From the NCBI RefSeq assembly GCF_010729305.1, contig NZ_AP022574.1, positions 992,001 to 1,056,000 of the forward strand: a stretch of 64,000 bases of DNA. Reading direction: 5' to 3'. Shown one piece after another: positions 35,575 through 44,699 of the stretch. The notes beneath the pieces were generated by a model. It was not told the DNA's origin, ran no database searches, and saw only the letters and a program-made list of their open reading frames with translations. The first letter of the stretch is position 1. Each line of letters opens with the position of its first letter. The position numbers and the translations under genes are program-made. The DNA comes from Mycolicibacterium psychrotolerans. GTDB lineage: Bacteria; Actinomycetota; Actinomycetes; Mycobacteriales; Mycobacteriaceae.

Positions 35575-36528
35575 ATGGCGAAGATCGGATACTTCCTGTC
35601 GTGCGAGCAGTGGACCCCACAAAGCCTGGTCGACCAGGCCAAACGCGCGGAGGACGCTGGCTTCGAGGCCCTGTGGATCTCCGATCACTTCCACCCGTGG
35701 AACGACGCGCAGGGCCAGAGCCCGTTCGTGTGGGGCGTGATCGGTGCGCTCTCCCAAGTGACGTCGCTCCCGGTGAGTACGGCCGTGACGTGTCCGACGA
35801 TGCGGATCCACCCGGCGATCATCGCGCAGGCCGCGGCCACGGCCGCCGTCCAACTCGACGGCCGGTTCGTGCTCGGGGTCGGCAGCGGCGAACTGCTCAA
35901 CGAGCACATCCTGGGCGATCAGTGGCCGTCGGTCGGCGTGCGGCTGGAGATGCTCGAGGAGGCGATCGACGTGATCCGACTGCTGCACAAAGGCGAGGAG
36001 ATCAGCCACCACGGCGAGCACTACGAGGTGCAGGAGGCACGGATCTACACCTGCCCGCAGGAGCCCGTTCCGATCTACGTGTCCGGATTCGGCACGCAGG
36101 CAGCCGAATTGGCCGGCCGGATCGGCGACGGGTTCTGCACCACGATGCCCGACGCGGACCTGGTGAAGGCCTTCCGCGAGGGCGGGGGCGGCGACAAGCC
36201 GGTGCAGGCGGGCACGAAGGTGAGTTGGGACCGCGACGCCGCCGCCGGACTGGACGCCGCACACCGGCTGTGGGCCAACGAGTCCCTGCCCGGCCAACTC
36301 GCGCAGACGCTACCGCGGCCGCGCGACTTCGAGGCGGCCGCGACCCTGGTGACCCGGGACATGGTGGCGGAGTCGGTCACCTGTGGGCCTGATGTGGACG
36401 CCCATGTCGCCCAGATCCGGGAGTTCGTCGACGCCGATGTCGACGAGATCTACGTGCAGCAGATCGGCCCGGATCTGGACGGCTTCTTCGCCACCTTCGG
36501 CCGCGACGTGTTGCCGCAGCTGCGCTGA
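35575..36528 (+). CDS. F420-dependent LLM-class oxidoreductase
   Basis: A 317-residue luciferase-like monooxygenase-family enzyme of the F420-dependent branch. It starts KIGYFLSCEQWTPQSLVDQA, then FEALWISDHFHPWNDAQGQS, MRIHPAIIAQAAATAAVQLDG (in parts), FVLGVGSGELLNEHILGD and VPIYVSGFGTQAAELAGRIG. This is the actinobacterial TIGR03557-type group that includes FGD-like proteins. It reduces or oxidises an unknown substrate with F420. A TATAGA -10 element is visible at 35541-35546, about 30 bases upstream of the ATG. Confidence 0.88.
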   Translation: MAKIGYFLSCEQWTPQSLVDQAKRAEDAGFEALWISDHFHPWNDAQGQSPFVWGVIGALSQVTSLPVSTAVTCPTMRIHPAIIAQAAATAAVQLDGRFVLGVGSGELLNEHILGDQWPSVGVRLEMLEEAIDVIRLLHKGEEISHHGEHYEVQEARIYTCPQEPVPIYVSGFGTQAAELAGRIGDGFCTTMPDADLVKAFREGGGGDKPVQAGTKVSWDRDAAAGLDAAHRLWANESLPGQLAQTLPRPRDFEAAATLVTRDMVAESVTCGPDVDAHVAQIREFVDADVDEIYVQQIGPDLDGFFATFGRDVLPQLR

Positions 36529-38520
36529 CTAATCGGTGGTGCGGAACGCCGCGGTGATCGCCGCGACGCGTGGATCGGCACGCAGCTGCTCGAGCGTCTC
36601 GGGGAGCGGGAGCCGCCAGTTCGGATACTCGTCAACGGTGCCGGGCAGATTGGGCTGGCGCGTCTCGCCGATGACGTCGTAAGGCGAGATGAGCTTGAGC
36701 CGGGTCGGCGTCGCGGCCAGCATGCGGTGCATCGCGAGGATGACCGCCGACTCGTCGGACTGCTCGTCCGCGGCCAGTAGACCCTCGGAGGTCAACAGCG
36801 CCGACCATTCCGCGCGTTCCTTGTCGGCGTTGGCCTGTTCGGCCGGAACATCGTCGAGCAGGCCGAGGTCGGCCCGCGCCCGTACATGCTCACCGCCGAG
36901 GAAGCCGGCCGCGGTGGGCAGATCGTGGGTGGAGATACTCGCGGCGGCCCGTTCCGGCCACCGGGCCGGCGGCAACAACGGCTCGGCCGGGTCGTCCAGG
37001 TCGCGGGTGAACCACGACACCGCGCATCCCAGCATCCCGTTGTCCGCCAACGCCTGCGTGACCTCCGGCTCGACGGTGCCCAGATCCTCTCCGACCACCG
37101 TGGCGTGCGCCCGATGCGCCTCGAGGGCCAGCACCGCCAGCATCGCCTCCGCGTCGTAGTGCACGTAGGTGCCGCGATCCGGACCGTCGCCGGGCGGAAT
37201 CCACCACAGCCGCCACAGCCCCGCGACATGGTCGATGCGCAGGCCGTCGGCATGCGACAGCACCGCGCGCAGCATGTCCCGCAGGGGACCGTAGCCGTTG
37301 GCGGCCAACCGGTCCGGGCGCCACGGCGGAAGCCCCCAGTCCTGCCCGCGCGGAGTGAAGTTGTCCGGCGGTGCACCGATGCTGACACCGGTGGCCAGCA
37401 CATCGGCCAGCGCCCACGCGTCGGCACCGTCGGCGTCCACGCCGACCGCCAGGTCGTGCAGCACCCCCAGCGCCATCCCGGACCTGTTGCCGGCATCCCG
37501 CACCGCTGCCAACTGCTCGGCACACCGTTGCTGCACCCACGCGTGAAACGCCAACCGAGGAGCCAATTCCCGGCGGGCCGACGCCACGGCAGCCCCGGAC
37601 ACGTCACGCAGCGGCTCGGGCCAGCGGCTCCACCGGCCGCCGTGCCGTTCGGCGAGCGCGCAGTAGGTGGCCCAGTCGCGCAGACCGTCCGAGGCCGTGG
37701 CGTCACCCAGCGGATCCGGCCGGCCCGCCGAACGCCAGAGCAGTTCCAGCGCCGACCGTTTCGCCGCCCACACCAGGTCGTGGTCGATGCGCGGGGTGCT
37801 CGCCGACACCCGCAGGGCATCGATCTCCGCGCGGGTCGCGGGCTCGGCCTGCCGGTAGGCTTCGAGGTCCTCGATGCGCAGCGCGAGCGGATTGGCGAAC
37901 CGCCGACTCGAGGGAGTGTAGGGCGACGGCTGCACCGGATGCGTGGGCCCCGGAGCATGCAGTGGATTGAGAAGCACTGCGCCGCAACCATGTTCGGTGA
38001 CCGTCCAGTCCATGAACTCGCGCAGGTCGCCCAGGTCGCCGATGCCCCAGGACCGCGCGGAGCGCAGCGCGTAGAGCTGCAGCATCCAGCCCCAGGTGTC
38101 GGGCGCGGTGGGCACCTGAGGGGGCGCGGCCACCACGGTGACCTCCTGCCCGTCGCGGGTGTGCAGTCGGTACCAGCCGGGTGCCAGGTCGGCGGGGATC
38201 TCGTCGCGCACCTCGATCCGGGAGCCGTCCTCGGCGACCAGCATCGCCGCCTGCGGCACCGGCCGGGGTTGCCCGGTCAACCGGACCGCCAGCGTGGGCG
38301 GCAGCACCCCGGCGCGGCTGCGCTCCTCGAGCCGGATCAGCTCGGCGCGACGCTGCTCTTCGGTGCGGGCCTCGACCTCCAGCAGTCCGAGCACCCGGAT
38401 GACGACGTCGGCGTCGACGTTCACCGGCTCCCGGCGCTCGTTGCGGTAAGACGTCGCGACCCCGTGGGCCGCCGCCAGCCGCCGGAGATCCTCGGGTACG
38501 GGCGTAGGGGAGTCGGTCAC
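36529..38520 (-). CDS. malQ: 4-alpha-glucanotransferase
   Basis: A 663-residue GH77 amylomaltase. An actinobacterial N-terminal extension (about 1-135) precedes the barrel. Catalytic motifs are present: WGWMLQLYALRSARSWGIGD at the barrel start, DGLRIDHVAGL with the nucleophile Asp, VVGEDLGTVEPEV with the acid/base Glu, and ISTHDLPTAAGFL with the stabilising Asp. It transfers maltosyl units between glucans in glycogen and maltose metabolism. The GTG at 38518-38520 is the start; the upstream frame is shadow. It converges on the LLM gene and is not clustered with other glycogen genes. Confidence 0.92.
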   Translation of the reverse strand: MTDSPTPVPEDLRRLAAAHGVATSYRNERREPVNVDADVVIRVLGLLEVEARTEEQRRAELIRLEERSRAGVLPPTLAVRLTGQPRPVPQAAMLVAEDGSRIEVRDEIPADLAPGWYRLHTRDGQEVTVVAAPPQVPTAPDTWGWMLQLYALRSARSWGIGDLGDLREFMDWTVTEHGCGAVLLNPLHAPGPTHPVQPSPYTPSSRRFANPLALRIEDLEAYRQAEPATRAEIDALRVSASTPRIDHDLVWAAKRSALELLWRSAGRPDPLGDATASDGLRDWATYCALAERHGGRWSRWPEPLRDVSGAAVASARRELAPRLAFHAWVQQRCAEQLAAVRDAGNRSGMALGVLHDLAVGVDADGADAWALADVLATGVSIGAPPDNFTPRGQDWGLPPWRPDRLAANGYGPLRDMLRAVLSHADGLRIDHVAGLWRLWWIPPGDGPDRGTYVHYDAEAMLAVLALEAHRAHATVVGEDLGTVEPEVTQALADNGMLGCAVSWFTRDLDDPAEPLLPPARWPERAAASISTHDLPTAAGFLGGEHVRARADLGLLDDVPAEQANADKERAEWSALLTSEGLLAADEQSDESAVILAMHRMLAATPTRLKLISPYDVIGETRQPNLPGTVDEYPNWRLPLPETLEQLRADPRVAAITAAFRTTD

Positions 38521-38561
38521 CGCGCTGCTATACCCCGGACGGGATTCCTTACACCGGGGGC

Positions 38562-39275
38562 CTAGGCGATGGCAGCGCCGACCAGGTAACCGATGCCGTA
38601 GGTGATCGCCAAGGCGAGACCGCCGCCGATCACGTTGCGCATCACCGCGCGTTGCTTGGGCGCCCCTCCGAGCCCGGCGGAGACCGCGCCGGTGAGGACC
38701 AGCGCGGCCAGTACGGCGACGACAGTGACCGGGATGCGCCATGCGGTGGGCGGCAGGATGATCGCGATGATCGGCAACAGGGCGCCGATGGTGAACGCCA
38801 GCGCCGAGGACAGCGCCGCGTGCCACGGGTTGGTCAGTTCGCCTGGCGTGATGCCCAATTCGATCTCGGCGTGCGCGGCGAACGCGTCGTGGTCGGTGAG
38901 CTCCTCGGCGACCGTGCGCGCGGTGGCCGTCGTCAGGCCTTTCTCCTCGTAGAGCGCGGCGAGTTCGTCGAGCTCGGCGGCCGGGTCGTCGCGCAGCTCT
39001 CGGCGTTCCTTGCTGAGCAGCGCCTTCTCGGTGTCGCGCTGCGTGCTGACCGACACATACTCGCCCAGGGCCATCGACACCGCGCCGGCGGCCAGGCCGG
39101 CGATACCGGCGGTGAGGATCGGGCCGCGCTCGGCCGCGGCCGCGGCGACACCGACGACGATGCCGGCGGTGGACACGATGCCGTCGTTCGCCCCCAGGAC
39201 CCCGGCGCGTAACCAATTCAGCTTGGCGGCAACGGAACCGACATGGGGCTCGGCAGGATGGGAAGGAATGGCCAC
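38562..39275 (-). CDS. VIT1/CCC1 family iron/manganese transporter
   Basis: A 237-residue VIT-family metal transporter. Helix 1 contains NWLRAGVLGANDGIVSTAGI and the family's DG motif, then AAGAVSMALGEYVSVSTQRDT. A cytoplasmic metal-binding helix pair follows with glutamates (LRDDPAAELDELAALYEEKG and ELTDHDAFAAHAEIELGI). Helices 3-5 have ALAFTIGALLPIIAIILPP, VAVLAALVLTGAVSAGLGG and VIGGGLALAITYGIGYLVG. It moves ferrous iron or manganese out of the cytoplasm. The GTG start at 39273-39275 has only a weak ribosome binding site. It is divergent from the multicopper oxidase gene. Confidence 0.88.
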   Translation of the reverse strand: MAIPSHPAEPHVGSVAAKLNWLRAGVLGANDGIVSTAGIVVGVAAAAAERGPILTAGIAGLAAGAVSMALGEYVSVSTQRDTEKALLSKERRELRDDPAAELDELAALYEEKGLTTATARTVAEELTDHDAFAAHAEIELGITPGELTNPWHAALSSALAFTIGALLPIIAIILPPTAWRIPVTVVAVLAALVLTGAVSAGLGGAPKQRAVMRNVIGGGLALAITYGIGYLVGAAIA

Positions 39276-39395
39276 CGCGTCACCGTAACCACGTTCGCAG
39301 CACTCTGCCAGCAAACCAAGGCTTGCCATAGCGGCTCCGGCAACGGGGGTCTTAGGGCCCTGTCCGCCGTGGCCACCCGGTCCCACACTGAGGTG

Positions 39396-40865
39396 GTGGC
39401 ACTGAGCCGGCGGCGCTTCCTGTCCGCCGCGTTGGCAGGAGCGGCGCTGACCGCGTGTGCGCGGCACGACGCTGCGCCCGCTGCCGTGCGTCCCGAAGCG
39501 GGCCTGGCCGAGGCGATCGCCCGGACCGAGGCGGCCCGCCCCCACACCGGCAGGACCGTCACCGCACACCTGCGTGCCGGGTCGAGCGACCTGGACCTGG
39601 GCGGCCCGGTGGTCCGCAGCCTCGCCTACGACGGCCGGGTGGCGGGCCCGCTGGTGCGGGCGAACGTCGGGGACGAGCTGGCGATCGGCGTCACCAACGG
39701 ACTCGACCACCCGACGTCGGTCCACTGGCACGGCATCGCGCTGCGCAACGACATGGACGGTGCCGCCCCGGCCACCCCCGAGATCGCCCCCGGCGAGGAG
39801 TTCACCTACCGGTTCACCTCACCGGTACCCGGTAGCTACTGGGCGCACCCCCACGCCGGGCTGGACACCGACTACGGGCTGTATCTGCCGGTCATCATCG
39901 ACGACCCGGCCGACCCCGGCGACTACGACGCGGAGTGGATCGTGGTGCTCGACGACTGGACCGCGGGCGTGGGCCCCGACCCGCACGACATTCTCGACGG
40001 ACTGCGCTCCCGGCGGATGTCGATGCACGGCATGCCGGGCATGGGTGGCGCGGGGAACTCGCTGCTCGGCGGTGACGGCGGCGACGTGAGCTACCCCTAC
40101 TACCTCGTCAATGGCCGGATACCTTCGGCGCCAACTGCTTTCACCACACAGCCCGGGCAGCGGGTGCGCATCCGGATCATCAACGCCGCCGCCGACACCG
40201 CGTTCCGGGTAGCGCTGGCGGGACACCGGATGACGGTCACGCACACCGACGGCTATCCGGTCGATCCCGTCGACGTGGATGCGGTGCTGCTGGGCATGGG
40301 GGAACGCTACGACGTGCTCGTCACCGCGGCCGACGGCGTCTTCCCGCTGCTGGCGTTTGCGGAAGGCAAGAACGGTGCGGCGCGCGCGCTGTTGCGTACC
40401 GGGGCCGGCAGCGATCCGGGCCCGGACTTCCGGCCCGCCGAGCTGGCGGGCCAGGTTGCCACGGCGGCCGCTCTGAGTGCCGCGTCGCCCGTCCGGCTCG
40501 CACCCAGGGCGCCCGACGCCGAACTGCAGGCCGTGCTCTCCGGCGGCATGATGGGCTACGACTGGCGGATCAACGGCCGGCCCTTCACCGACGCCGTCCC
40601 GCTGACCGTCGGTGAGAACCAGCGCGCCGTGCTGCGGTTCGTCAACCGGTCGATGATGTGGCATCCGATGCACCTGCACGGGCACACGTTCGAGGTGCTG
40701 CGATCCGACGGCGCCCCCGGGCCGCGTAAGGACACCGTGATCGTCGCGCCGATGCAGGCGGTTGCCGTCGCGTTCGACGCCGACAACCCAGGGGTGTGGA
40801 TGCTGCACTGCCACAACGGCTATCACATGGACGCCGGAATGATGACCACCCTGGAGTACGTCTGA
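39396..40865 (+). CDS. Tat-exported multicopper oxidase (lipoprotein)
   Basis: A 489-residue three-cupredoxin multicopper oxidase. The N-terminus SRRRFLSAALAGAALTAC has a twin-arginine motif and a lipobox with Cys21, so the protein is likely an exported lipoprotein. The four copper-binding motifs are intact: HWHG, the histidine pair in WAHPHAG, HPMHLHGHTF, and HCHNGYHMDAGM with the type 1 Cys and Met. A methionine-rich loop (RRMSMHGMPGMGG) is typical of cuprous oxidases. It resembles mycobacterial MmcO, which protects against copper. One of two adjacent GTG codons at 39393-39398 is the start. Confidence 0.9.
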   Translation: MALSRRRFLSAALAGAALTACARHDAAPAAVRPEAGLAEAIARTEAARPHTGRTVTAHLRAGSSDLDLGGPVVRSLAYDGRVAGPLVRANVGDELAIGVTNGLDHPTSVHWHGIALRNDMDGAAPATPEIAPGEEFTYRFTSPVPGSYWAHPHAGLDTDYGLYLPVIIDDPADPGDYDAEWIVVLDDWTAGVGPDPHDILDGLRSRRMSMHGMPGMGGAGNSLLGGDGGDVSYPYYLVNGRIPSAPTAFTTQPGQRVRIRIINAAADTAFRVALAGHRMTVTHTDGYPVDPVDVDAVLLGMGERYDVLVTAADGVFPLLAFAEGKNGAARALLRTGAGSDPGPDFRPAELAGQVATAAALSAASPVRLAPRAPDAELQAVLSGGMMGYDWRINGRPFTDAVPLTVGENQRAVLRFVNRSMMWHPMHLHGHTFEVLRSDGAPGPRKDTVIVAPMQAVAVAFDADNPGVWMLHCHNGYHMDAGMMTTLEYV

Positions 40866-40892
40866 GGTCTGGGCAGGCATAGCCTCGTACAG

Positions 40893-41720
40893 ATGAAGTT
40901 CGGCATCTCCACCTTCGTCAACGACGACACCATCGACACCGTGTCCCTGGCACGGGCGATCGAGGAGCGCGGCTTCACGTCCCTGGCCGTCGCCGAGCAC
41001 ACCCACATCCCGGCCAGCCGGCAGTCGCCCTATCCGCTCGGCGGTGATCTGCCGTCCATCTACTACCGCACGCTGGACCCGTTCGTCACGCTGGCGGCGG
41101 CGGCCGCGGTCACCTCGAAGATCGAATTGATCACCGGCATCGCGCTTCTGATCCAGCGCGACCCGATCATCACGGCCAAGGAGGCCGCCAGCATCGACCT
41201 GATCTCCGGCGGGCGGTTCGTCCTCGGTGTCGGCGCGGGCTGGAACATCGAGGAACTGCGCGACCACGGCACCGATCCGAAGACGCGCGGCGCGCTGCTC
41301 GACGAACGGATCGAGGCCATCAAGGCGCTGTGGACCACCGAACCCGCCGAGTACCACGGACGCTTCGTCGATTTCGACGCGTCCTACTGCCGGCCCAAGC
41401 CGGTGCGCACACCGCACCCGCCGGTGTTCATCGGCGGTGATTCCGACGCCACGGTCAAACGGGTGATCCGGCACAAGGCCGGCTGGATCTCCAATCCGCT
41501 GCCGGTCGAGCGGCTGCGCCTGCGGATCGACCAGATCACCGAGGGCGCCGGGCACGACGTCCCGCTGACGATGTTTGCCGCGCCGAACGACCCGCAGTAC
41601 TGGAGTGCCGCAGCCGAACTGGGCTTCGGGGAACTGGGCCTGCTGCTGCCGACCAAACCGCTCGACAAGTCACTGCGCATCCTCGATCAGCTCGCGGAGG
41701 GAGTCGCGCAGTTCCGCTGA
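40893..41720 (+). CDS. F420-dependent LLM-class oxidoreductase (TIGR03619-like)
   Basis: A 275-residue luciferase-like protein. It starts KFGISTFVNDDTIDTVSLAR, followed by RGFTSLAVAEHTHIPASRQS, TGIALLIQRDPIITAKEAAS, FVLGVGAGWNIEELRDHGTD and VFIGGDSDATVKRVI. These are the signatures of the F420-dependent subgroup. Relatives oxidise or reduce a variety of small molecules, and none can be named here. It follows the multicopper oxidase stop by 27 bases on the same strand and could be cotranscribed. Confidence 0.87.
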   Translation: MKFGISTFVNDDTIDTVSLARAIEERGFTSLAVAEHTHIPASRQSPYPLGGDLPSIYYRTLDPFVTLAAAAAVTSKIELITGIALLIQRDPIITAKEAASIDLISGGRFVLGVGAGWNIEELRDHGTDPKTRGALLDERIEAIKALWTTEPAEYHGRFVDFDASYCRPKPVRTPHPPVFIGGDSDATVKRVIRHKAGWISNPLPVERLRLRIDQITEGAGHDVPLTMFAAPNDPQYWSAAAELGFGELGLLLPTKPLDKSLRILDQLAEGVAQFR

Positions 41721-41721
41721 G

Positions 41722-42192
41722 CTAACGGGTCGCGGCGGCGCGAATGCGCGCGGCGACCGGCACGGGAACCGGCGCGGGCACCTGCGCGGTGCGCCGCGCG
41801 CGCTGCCCATCCCGGGTGATCCGCCGGGTCAGGATCCGCTCGTCGCGGGCACTCACGGACCGGTGGCGGGCCGCCAGGAGGTCGAGCTGCTGCCAGCTCA
41901 AGCCGTCGAGGTCACCGTCGGCGTCGTGGGTGGCGACGACCACCGCTCCGCGCAGCAGCGGGACCGTCTTCGCGGTGAAGTTCGTTGTGGCAAGCAGTAA
42001 TTCGGTGGCGCGGCGGTTGACGCGGCGCTGACAGCCCGGCGTGGAGGAGCTGAACCAGAAGTCGAACTGCCGGTCGGCACTGCTCAGCGATTGCAGTCCG
42101 CGGTCGTGGATGAGTCGGTCGACGTCGGCCTTGGTGTAGGCGCGTGTCTCATAGACGGCGCCCTGGGCGCTGAAGTACAGGATGGTGTTCAT
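41722..42192 (-). CDS. Conserved mycobacterial hypothetical protein
   Basis: A 156-residue basic protein beginning NTILYFSAQGAVYETRAYTK. It has a compact N-terminal domain containing FDFWFSSSTPGCQRRVNRRA and a basic proline-rich tail (TAQVPAPVPVPVAARI). No domain is recognised. The N-terminal sequence pattern recurs in mycobacterial hypothetical proteins. It begins at ATG 42190-42192 and is divergent from the amidase gene, with 154 bases of relatively AT-rich promoter DNA between. Confidence 0.65.
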   Translation of the reverse strand: MNTILYFSAQGAVYETRAYTKADVDRLIHDRGLQSLSSADRQFDFWFSSSTPGCQRRVNRRATELLLATTNFTAKTVPLLRGAVVVATHDADGDLDGLSWQQLDLLAARHRSVSARDERILTRRITRDGQRARRTAQVPAPVPVPVAARIRAAATR

Positions 42193-42346
42193 GATGATGA
42201 TCCATTCGTCACTTTCTTCGGGTGGGTGGCGCGTCGGATCGCGTCGTCCGCGTCGTTACTGGAGTTACCCATGTGACAAATGAGACAAACCTTGATAACG
42301 AATCGAAACCCTTCCTTGCCGAGCGGGGGCAACATACGGTCAGGCC

Positions 42347-43810
42347 ATGGACTTCGAGGACTACCGGACCTATGACGCCACCGGCCTGGCCGAGCTGGTG
42401 GCCACCGACAAGGTGTCGGCGACCGAGTTGCTGACACTGGCCCGGGACCGCGCCGCGGCGGTGAACCCGCGGATCAACGCCATCGTGCGCGACATCCCGG
42501 CACCCGAGCCGGGCGACGGCCCCTTCGCTGGCGTGCCGTTCCTGATCAAGGACCTCGGCCAGGATTACGCCGGGACGCCCACCGGAGCCGGTTCGCGTGC
42601 GCTGGCGTCGCGGCCGGCCCCCGAGCACTCCACCGTCGTGCAGCGCTGGCTCGACGCAGGCCTGGTGATCTTCGGCAAGACCAACACCCCCGAGTTCGGC
42701 GCCAAGGGGGTCACCGAACCGGCGGCCCACGGGCCGGCCCGCAACCCGTGGAACCTCGCCCACAGCCCGGGCGGCTCGTCGGGCGGAGCGGCCGCCGCGG
42801 TCGCCGCGGGCATCGTGCCGTGCGCGGGAGCGAGCGACGGCGGAGGGTCGATCCGCATCCCTGCGGCGTGCTGCGGGCTCGTCGGTCTCAAACCCGGCCG
42901 CGGACTGGTGCCGTCGGGGCCGCGCGCAGCGGAGCCGATGCACGGCGCCGCCGTGCAGGGCGTCGTCTCACGCACCGTGCGCGACACCGCGGCCATGCTC
43001 GACGTGCTGCGCGGAGGCGAGCCCGGCGGACCGTACGTGCCCGGCATACCCGACGCGTCGTTCGCATCCTGCCTGGACACCGAACCTGGCCCGCTGCGCA
43101 TCGGGGTGCGGGTGCCGTCGGCGATCACTCCTCACCCCCATCCGGAGGCCTACGCCGCGGTCGAGAACACCGTGCGGATCCTGACCGACCTCGGGCACCA
43201 CGTCGACGAACTCCCGCAGGCCCCGTTCGACGATGCCGCACTGGCCCGGGACTTCCTGCTGACCTGGTTCGTCTCCATCGCCTTCGAAGTCGGGGAAGCC
43301 AAGAGACTGACCGGGGCGGGCGACGCCTCCTTCGAACGGGACACGCTGATCATGGCCGCGCTGGGCCGCGCGACCAGCGGTGTCGATTACGTCGACGCCG
43401 TGGCGCGCCGCCACGAACACACCCGCCGGCTCACCACGTTCTTCGAGTCCCACGACCTGCTGCTCACCCCGACACTGGCGACCCCGCCGCCCAGGATCGG
43501 GGCGTTCGACCTGCCCGCCGCCCTGGCCCGATCGGCCGACGTCCTGCTCAAGACCCGGACCGCAGGCATGCTGCGGTACACGAAGATCGTCGACGACATG
43601 GTCGACGACAACCTCGGCTGGGTGCCCTACACCCAGTTGGCGAATCTCACCGGGCGGCCGGCGATCTCGCTGCCGCTGCACTGGACCGCCGACGGGCTGC
43701 CGCTCGGGGTCCAGTTCGTCGCGCCGCTGGCCGGGGAGTCGCGACTGATCCAGCTGGCCGCGCAGCTGGAACGGGCGGTGCCCTGGTTCGACCGGGTGGC
43801 GGCGATCTAG
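42347..43810 (+). CDS. Amidase (amidase signature family)
   Basis: A 487-residue amidase. The Ser-cisSer-Lys catalytic set is present: Lys in GVPFLIKDLGQDYAGTPTGA, the serine-rich loop SPGGSSGGAAAAVAAGIVP, and the nucleophile Ser in SDGGGSIRIPAACCGLVGLK (in parts). The C-terminal end contains NLTGRPAISLPLHWTADGLP and LPLGVQFVAPLAGESRLIQL. The family hydrolyses amides or esters; Mycobacterium has several AmiA-D-like members. The length is normal. The end overlaps the convergent FNT gene by four bases. Confidence 0.9.
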   Translation: MDFEDYRTYDATGLAELVATDKVSATELLTLARDRAAAVNPRINAIVRDIPAPEPGDGPFAGVPFLIKDLGQDYAGTPTGAGSRALASRPAPEHSTVVQRWLDAGLVIFGKTNTPEFGAKGVTEPAAHGPARNPWNLAHSPGGSSGGAAAAVAAGIVPCAGASDGGGSIRIPAACCGLVGLKPGRGLVPSGPRAAEPMHGAAVQGVVSRTVRDTAAMLDVLRGGEPGGPYVPGIPDASFASCLDTEPGPLRIGVRVPSAITPHPHPEAYAAVENTVRILTDLGHHVDELPQAPFDDAALARDFLLTWFVSIAFEVGEAKRLTGAGDASFERDTLIMAALGRATSGVDYVDAVARRHEHTRRLTTFFESHDLLLTPTLATPPPRIGAFDLPAALARSADVLLKTRTAGMLRYTKIVDDMVDDNLGWVPYTQLANLTGRPAISLPLHWTADGLPLGVQFVAPLAGESRLIQLAAQLERAVPWFDRVAAI

Positions 43811-44640
43811 CGGGGACGCCCCGTCGGTGAATCGGCTTCGCGCCGTTCCTGTTTGAGCCTGTCCTTGCTGCGGATCAGGCGCAGCAGCGTGACCAGGGCC
43901 AGACCGCCGACGATGTTGCACACCACCGTGTAGCCGAACCAGGAGAGCCAGTCGAGGTAACCGAACGAGGTGTTCCCGGCGATCAGTGCGCCGAAGATCA
44001 GCAGCGAGTCCAGGATCGAGTGGAACATCTGCAGACCGGCCAGCAGGAACGCCCCGGCGACGGCCGCCGCGATCTTCGCCGGCATCGAATCGGTGCCGTG
44101 CTGCATGCGCGTCATGAGCGTGATCGCCATCCCGCCCAGCAGCGCGAGCGTGATCGACTCGGCGTTCAGCGGCGCGTCGACGTAGTGCTGCGCGGACTCG
44201 ACGGTCTGGCCGTGCAGCTTCGGAAACGCCGTCATCACCAGCCACATGATCAGCCAGCCGCCGACGAGGTTGGCCGCCAGCGTGCCGCTCCACAGCTTCA
44301 CCAGCTGCGCCACGCTGGCGCGCTTGGCGGCCACCGTGGTGACGGGCACCAGGAATCCCTCGGTGAACAACTCGCTGCGGCCCAGCAGCAGCGCCAGGAA
44401 GCCGATCGAGAAGGCCAACCCCGCCAGGAGCGGGTTATCGGTCGCCACCAGCACCGACAGGTAGGCCAGGACCCCCATCGCCACCTCGGTGCCGCCGAAG
44501 AACCCGGTCACCAGCACCTCACGCCAGCTGCGGTGCAGCCGCTGCGTGCCCTCGTCGACCATGCGGTTGAAGGCCTGCTCGAGGGCATCCTCGATCGGGC
44601 TGTCGGAATCGCCGAGGTCACGCTGGTCTGTAGTGCTCAT
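43807..44640 (-). CDS. Formate/nitrite transporter family protein
   Basis: A 277-residue FNT-fold membrane protein with six helices. They run from GFFGGTEVAMGVLAYLSVLV and LAGLAFSIGFLALLLGRSEL, through FTEGFLVPVTTVAAKRA and LWSGTLAANLVGGWLIMWLV, to LLAGLQMFHSILDSLLIFGAL (in parts) and YTVVCNIVGGLALVTLLRLI. FNT proteins form pentamers that conduct small monovalent anions. The N-terminal 40 residues are charged and cytoplasmic. ATG 44638-44640 is the start; it is divergent from the SulP gene. Confidence 0.87.
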   Translation of the reverse strand: MSTTDQRDLGDSDSPIEDALEQAFNRMVDEGTQRLHRSWREVLVTGFFGGTEVAMGVLAYLSVLVATDNPLLAGLAFSIGFLALLLGRSELFTEGFLVPVTTVAAKRASVAQLVKLWSGTLAANLVGGWLIMWLVMTAFPKLHGQTVESAQHYVDAPLNAESITLALLGGMAITLMTRMQHGTDSMPAKIAAAVAGAFLLAGLQMFHSILDSLLIFGALIAGNTSFGYLDWLSWFGYTVVCNIVGGLALVTLLRLIRSKDRLKQERREADSPTGRPR

Positions 44641-44699
44641 CGCGCGGGGGTACCCGTTCGGCGCGGTCTTGCGCACGGCCCGGCTGTGACCGTGCTTCC